NCBI GenBank assembly: GCA_963795935.1
Contig: CAWCJO010000003.1
Location: forward strand, 186,001 to 250,000
From: JAICMB01 sp963795935
GTDB lineage: Bacteria > Acidobacteriota > Terriglobia > Bryobacterales > Bryobacteraceae
Direction of reading: 5' to 3'
Length of the DNA: 64,000 bases
A model generated the notes under the pieces. The model saw nothing but the letters and a program-made list of their open reading frames with translations, did no database searches and was not told where the DNA came from. Both the position numbers and the translations under genes were made by a program. Shown here piece after piece: positions 59,682-64,000 of the stretch. The first letter of the stretch is position 1; each line of letters begins with the position of its first letter.

Positions 59682-60875
59682 ATGGTAACCCGGAGAGAAT
59701 GGATTGGCGGCCTGCCACTCGGTCTCGCAGCGGTAGGAGCGGCACGCGCAAGCGATATCACGGCGGCCGGAAAGGTTACGGCCGGCGATCTTGAAACCTT
59801 TGTCATCCACGTGAACGCGCGCGGCAACTGGGTGCTGGCGCGGCTCGGTTCCAGCGCGAGCCTGACCGGCATCGGCGAAGCATCGCATGGCGGAAACGAC
59901 AGTCTGACGCTCCGTTATCTTCAGCAGTTCGCGGCGCTTCTGAAAAGCCGAAGCATCTTCGATATCGAATGGCTTCGCGAACAGGTGAAGCCGGAGGCGC
60001 GGAAAGGTGGCCGGAGCGCCGCCTGCGCACTTAGCGCGCTCGAACAGTGCATGTGGGACATCATCGGCCAAGCCCTGAACCTTCCCGTATATGAGTTATT
60101 CGGAGGCGCGCTGAGGACTTCGATCCGCATATATGCCAACATCAACCGCTCCGCGGAATCAAGGATGCCGGCCGGCTTCGCGTCCATGGCGGAGCGGGCC
60201 GTCCAGGCGGGCTTCGACGCAGTGAAACTCGCGCCTTGGGACGACATGCCACGCGACTTATCGGATCGGGCTAAGGTTGAAGAGATCACGCAGCTTGGAA
60301 TCGATCGTGCCACGGCGGCCAGGAAAGCCATTGGCCCGCAACGCGACCTGCTGCTTGACGCGCACAGTAAGTTCGATGTAGAGCGCGGATTGAAGCTGAT
60401 TCCGAGACTAGCGCCGCTGAAGCTGTTCTGGCTGGAGGAAGTGACCCCGCCGCCCGGACTGCCTGCGATCCGCCGGGCCGAGCGGATGCCCACCGCCGGG
60501 GGCGAGAGTCTATACGGCGCGAAGGCATTCTATCCCTACGTGACGGCGCAGTCGGTCGACATACTCATGCCCGACGTGAAGTACAGCGGCGGGATGCTCG
60601 AACTCAAGAAAGTGGGAAGTCTGGGTGAAGCGGCGGGACTGAAGGTGGCGCCGCATGGCCCAGCGAGTCCGGTTGGCAACGCGGCGGCCGCTCAGGTCTG
60701 TGCCACCATGCCGAACTTCCTGATTCTCGAATTCTCGTACGGCGAAGTGCCGTGGCGCGCGGAGCTGATCGACCCGCCCGAAGATGCCGCGCACGGCCGG
60801 CTGATGGTGACCGCCCGGCCGGGACTTGGCATTCGCCTCAACGACAAGACGGCGGCCAAGTACCGGGCGTCATAG
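59682..60875 (+). CDS. Tat-exported enolase-superfamily (mandelate racemase/MLE-like) protein
   Basis: A 397-residue TIM-barrel protein. The N-terminus has a twin-arginine-like signal (TRREWIGGLPLGLAAVGA). Metal ligands fit LLLDAHSKF (Asp), LFWLEEVTPP (Glu) and TAGGESLYG (Glu), with lysines in FDAVKLAPWD and MPDVKYSGGM. This is the pattern of the muconate-lactonising/dipeptide-epimerase branch. The substrate is unknown. It stands alone, between gene remnants. Confidence 0.82.
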   Translation: MVTRREWIGGLPLGLAAVGAARASDITAAGKVTAGDLETFVIHVNARGNWVLARLGSSASLTGIGEASHGGNDSLTLRYLQQFAALLKSRSIFDIEWLREQVKPEARKGGRSAACALSALEQCMWDIIGQALNLPVYELFGGALRTSIRIYANINRSAESRMPAGFASMAERAVQAGFDAVKLAPWDDMPRDLSDRAKVEEITQLGIDRATAARKAIGPQRDLLLDAHSKFDVERGLKLIPRLAPLKLFWLEEVTPPPGLPAIRRAERMPTAGGESLYGAKAFYPYVTAQSVDILMPDVKYSGGMLELKKVGSLGEAAGLKVAPHGPASPVGNAAAAQVCATMPNFLILEFSYGEVPWRAELIDPPEDAAHGRLMVTARPGLGIRLNDKTAAKYRAS

Positions 60876-61133
60876 TGAGAGAGCTTGTGCCGTGAAATAG
60901 GCCCGCACCGCCGCGACATTAAACTCGATGTCCGCGATTGCATCGCGAGCCTCCTCGTGCCGGCCGCTCTGATAAAGGTTCCAAACGCGGACGTAAATGT
61001 CCGCGAAGGGCGCCCCGGGCATCGTGCCATCAAACCCCAACCTCATCTCATACATCATTCCTAGCTCTAATGAGAACGCGCATGGCGGGGTTTTGATTCC
61101 GAGAGCGGGCGCCTTGCCCGTTCCAAGTTGCAT
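60870..61133 (-). pseudogene. Fragment of a DapA/dihydrodipicolinate synthase-family protein
   Basis: The frame contains YEMRLGFDGTMPGAPFADIY and VRVWNLYQSGRHEEARDA, which match the C-terminal helical part of DapA-family aldolases. The barrel with the Schiff-base lysine is missing, and the first 23 codons look unrelated. The fragment ends against the enolase-superfamily gene. It is too short to be an enzyme. Confidence 0.6.
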
Positions 61134-61147
61134 AAATTGACCTATTG

Positions 61148-61210
61148 CACCGCTCGCTAACGGTCGCGGCTCAGCAAGGGTTTCCGAGCCGCGACCGTGA
61201 GGGAGCGGTG
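61148..61210. repeat. REP-like palindrome
   Basis: Two arms of 25 bases (61148-61172 and 61186-61210) are inverted copies with about two mismatches, separated by a 13-base loop. The arm core is CGGTCGCGGCTC and its complement GAGCCGCGACCG. Intergenic palindromes of this kind occur many times in soil-bacterial genomes as far as I know. It could also act as a terminator for the fragment or the DUF190 gene on either side. Confidence 0.7.
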
Positions 61211-61249
61211 TACGTGAACTTCCGCAAGTAAGTACCAGCCGCTGCGATA

Positions 61250-62321
61250 TCAGGCCTGTTCGACCGCCGGACCGCTTGCGCCGCCGTTACGGACGCGAAT
61301 CATCTCGACGGTGGAAATGGCAATCAGTCCCGTGTCCAGCATCCGCTCAATTTCCGGCAGAAGGCGATCCATGTTCTCAGGAGTCTCAATAATGGTCACG
61401 ACGATGGGCTGATCGCCGGTTAAGAGGTGGGGGCGGTGAATCTCGGCCGATTCGCCATAGCCTTCAAATCCCCGAAATACCGTGGCGCCGCCGAGGTTCA
61501 ACTCCCTACATCGCTGGACAATCGCTTCATAAAGCGGCTGGCCGCGGTACCGGTCCCCTTCGCAGAAATGCAGCCGCAGCAATTTACCGGGTCGCGCGGC
61601 GAGCAATGTCCGATTCCTCTTCGCCCGGCATGCGATGCACAAAGCGCCGCACTTCAACCTCCGAGATCGCAATTAAGCCGTCCTGCATCATGGGCTGAAT
61701 CGCCTCAACCAATTCCTCGACTCTCTCCGCCTTCTCCACAACGGAAATCATGATCGGCAGATCGTGCGATAAGTGCAGGAAACCGGCTTTATGGGTGTGC
61801 TTTTTGACGCCATAACCCAAAATCCCGCGGTATACCGTCGCGCCCGCGATATCCATCATATTTAGACGCTTCACGATCGCTTCGTAGAGCGGCTCGCCAT
61901 GAAACTTATCCGACTCCCCGAGATAAATGCGAATCATCTTGGCGGCGCCTTTAATCTCACGATGGGGCTGGATAGGCTCGGGCTGCCGTCCCTTCATGAC
62001 GGACTTGATCACGGTCGTGTCCTGTACTTCGATCAGCCCATCCGCAACCATGTCATAGAGAGCCGGAAGAACTTCATCGACGCGTTCGGCGGTTTCGACG
62101 AATTCGATCCGCATGGGCATATGCTCCATCGCGGCTTCCATATCCGGACTGTGGATCGTCTGGTGCGCCCCGAACCCCGCCAGGGAGCGGGACACAGTCG
62201 CGCCGGCCACGCGTTTGTGGCGCAGGAACTGGAAGATCGCGCTCCACAAAGGTTCCGTGTGACGGCGGGTATCTTCATTCACATAAATCGTGACCTTTTT
62301 CGCGGCGCCCTTCGGAAGCAC
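61250..62321 (-). CDS. Protein with three DUF190 domains (one frame break)
   Basis: About 357 residues when corrected, starting at GTG (62321). Three consecutive DUF190 domains each begin with a beta strand and the pattern H-x-EPLYxAI: KKVTIYVNEDTRRHTEPLWS, KMIRIYLGESDKFHGEPLYE and KLLRLHFCEGDRYRGQPLYE. Each later has a GATVxRG segment such as GATVYRGILGYG. DUF190 proteins are PII-like and often stand next to the CrcB fluoride channel, which is not present here. The third domain is one frame away, after an extra C near 61607. Two separate genes are possible, but no start codon suits the third domain alone. Confidence 0.72.
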
Positions 62322-62429
62322 GATTTCTCAGGATACCGCAGGCGCCATCGGCTCAACCTACTCATGCGGGATAATCGGATCAGGCGTTGGAGTTCGCCCC
62401 TAACCGACCTTCGGGGAAGATGACTCCTA

Positions 62430-62508
62430 CCAGGTTTTGCCGAAAGCCGGCGGTGGGAATGGAATCCGCAACGCGGGAAACGGGCCTGAACGAATCCCAG
62501 GAGAGGCA
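62430..62508 (+). repeat. Sister copy of the 58557-58638 repeat
   Basis: The stretch spans the start of the dynamin-like gene. Shared bases begin at CCAGGTTTTGCCGAAAGCC and end within GAGAGGCA. Since the match continues through the coding start (ATG 62459) and not beyond codon 17, the copy at 58.6 kb is the truncated one. Confidence 0.65.
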
Positions 62509-64000
62509 TCTCCTCAGAAGCTGTCAATACATCGACAAGCTTCTTCAGGAAGTGGAAGGCATCTTGTCGGCCGCTTCCACGAACGCCGTTTTCCCCAAGT
62601 ATAAGAACGATCTTTCGCCCGTTCAGGTCAAGATAGCGCGCGATTATCTGGCGCGGATCCGCGCGCAGATGCTGCGGTCCCTCAATGGAATCGGCATCGC
62701 TCCGGAGCCGCCTCAGTTCGGCTCGGTGCATTCTATCCGAGTGATCCTGACATTCGCGGCCATCGCTCTCGAAGAATGCTCGCCGAAGAACATGCGCGGC
62801 TATGGAGAGCTTGCCGCAGCCGCTATACCGCATCTGACCGGCCTGTTGGAAGAGATCAAGGCCTCGATAGGTCAACTCGACGCCTACTTCCAACAAGGGC
62901 TGGGGCAGGATCTGGAGGGCCGGTTGAACAGATTGGACCGTCAAAGGCGGCGATATCGATCTTCTGAAGCGGCTGCAGCGGGTCGTTGAAGAGCGCGGCA
63001 TGGTTGAGTACCGCTCGTCGCTGGCCCTCATTCTGGAGCGGCTGGAAACGCAAGCGTTCGAAATCGCGATGTTTGGCCGGGTGAGTCCGGCAAATCGTCG
63101 TTGCTCAATCATATTGTGAACACGGAGGTCCTGCCGGTCGGCGTGAACCCCGTAACCGCCGTGCCCACGCGCCTGATCTTCGGGTCGGCGCCCCAACTCA
63201 CGGTTTGGTACGCGATGAAGTCCCCGGAGGTCCTTGGCGTCCAACGGCTCGCCGAATTCGTAACGGAACAAAAGAAGCGGGCAAACGAGAAGCATGTGAC
63301 CCGGATTGTGGTCGAGCTGCCCTCTTCGCGATTGCGCGACGGCGTGGCCTTGGTTGACACGCCGGGGCTCGGTTCGCTAGCTGCAACCGGCGCGGCCGAG
63401 ACGCTGGCTTATCTTCCCCGCTGCGATCACGGCGTCGTGTTGATCGACTCCGGATCGACGCTGACGGCCGACGACTTAGGGACGATTCAGAGCCTGTACG
63501 AAGCGGGCATTCCTGCCTCCGTGCTCCTCAGCAAAGCGGACCTCCTCGTGCCGGAGGATCGCCAGCGCGCTGTCGAATATACCGAGGCGCAAATTCGCGA
63601 CCAGCTCGGGTTGACTTTACCGGTTCATCCAGTCAGCGTCATGGCCGGCCACGGAGACATTGCTGGAGACATGGTTCGATGAGCAGATCCAGCCCTTGTA
63701 CGCGCAGCATCGCGAATTGGCGGCGCTGTCGATCCGCAGAAAGATTGGAGCCTTGCGCGAACGCGTGGAAGCCGCTTTGGAATCGCAGCTCTCTCGTAAC
63801 CGGAATCCGCGGAGCGACGGCTCCGAGATACGGCAAGCCGAGACGAGGCTGCGGCTCGCGGCCGCGGGCTTCACGAAGGCTCGACAACTCTGCGACGAGC
63901 AAACGGATGAGATCCGGTCCATGGCCGATACGGCGTTCGCCCGCGTGGCCGAACGCGCCGTTAGAGGCGTGGCGAACGGATTCGTCCGCGGTTCTGGGAG
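62459..64000 (+). CDS. Dynamin-like GTPase, cut by the window end (three frame breaks)
   Basis: A membrane-remodelling GTPase. The N-terminal 165 residues are helical (LNESQERHLLRSCQYIDKLL and EAAIPHLTGLL-like segments) and precede the GTPase domain. G1 is FGRVSSGKSSLLN after restoring a missing T near 63081; G3 is VALVDTPGLGS, and G4 LLSKADLL. Extra bases lie near 62942 and 63653. After 63654 the stalk helices (WFDEQIQPLYAQHRELAALS) run to the window end. Start choice: ATG at 62459; GTG 62453 and ATG 62420 are in frame. Bacterial relatives act in membrane fusion or stress protection; the role here is unknown. Confidence 0.82.

Noticed and set aside
1..64000. tRNA or rRNA genes
   Set aside because: None of the intergenic stretches that I read showed a cloverleaf with GTTCGA-type T-loop or conserved rRNA segments.

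Overview
The window looks like a chromosome segment from a GC-rich soil bacterium of the phylum Acidobacteriota, most likely the Solibacter/Bryobacter group. The assignment rests on gene content: a secreted NHL-repeat protein ending in the C-terminal domain typical of Solibacter paralogues (22-25 kb), a fragment of an acidobacterial-type MacB/FtsX permease (9 kb), three secreted proteins with FG-GAP-like repeats (45-55 kb), and a PVC-type haem-binding dehydrogenase (5-8 kb). No rRNA, tRNA, CRISPR array or intact insertion sequence was recognised. About 26 single-base frame breaks (mostly +1) interrupt otherwise well conserved genes, including housekeeping genes. They are almost certainly sequence errors, so those genes are annotated as whole units with the breaks noted.

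Layout. 0-8 kb: gltA (5' end missing) and serS; on the minus strand a DUF218 protein, a secreted protein, a cupredoxin-like lipoprotein and a GAF protein; then a long lipoprotein dehydrogenase with cytochrome c domain, and an HNH nuclease. 8.8-10.3 kb: gene debris (amidohydrolase tail, permease fragment, integrase fragment) next to an intact DUF433/DUF5615 pair. 10.4-14.2 kb: Tat-exported amidohydrolase and a cytochrome c oxidase operon (subunits II, I, III-like and a 52-residue membrane protein too short for ordinary ORF calling). 14.3-16 kb: recN. 16.1-21.3 kb: a complete Tol-Pal envelope operon in the order TolQ, TolR, TolA/TonB-like, TolB, Pal, CpoB. 21.4-27.8 kb: a DeoC-like protein lacking the Schiff-base lysine, an NHL-repeat protein, prfB with its programmed frameshift, a Sua5/YrdC protein and an MBL-fold hydrolase, several with overlapping stop/start codons.

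27.9-33 kb: a surface-glycan-like set (FAD oxidoreductase and two GT-C membrane glycosyltransferases). 33-36 kb: exported gamma-glutamyltransferase and an M24 aminopeptidase. 36-39.2 kb: a CHASE2 histidine kinase followed by an NtrC-type regulator. 39.3-43.2 kb: a three-subunit molybdenum hydroxylase of the PaoABC type. 43.2-45.6 kb: a membrane protein and an MsbA-like ABC exporter.

45.6-55.3 kb (minus strand): three consecutive large secreted proteins with unrelated N-terminal parts (NHL propeller plus BACON-like; SBBP-type propeller; zincin metalloprotease plus BACON-like) that all end in the same cassette of five 53-residue FG-GAP-like repeats. This is the most striking architecture of the window. 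55.3-58.4 kb: a second zincin, a TlpA-like thioredoxin and a YihY/BrkB membrane protein. 58.4-62.5 kb: a patchy zone with a membrane protein, gene remnants, a Tat-exported enolase-superfamily enzyme, a REP-like palindrome and a protein with three DUF190 domains. From 62.4 kb to the end: a dynamin-like GTPase, cut by the window edge, whose 5' end also exists as a short copy at 58.6 kb.
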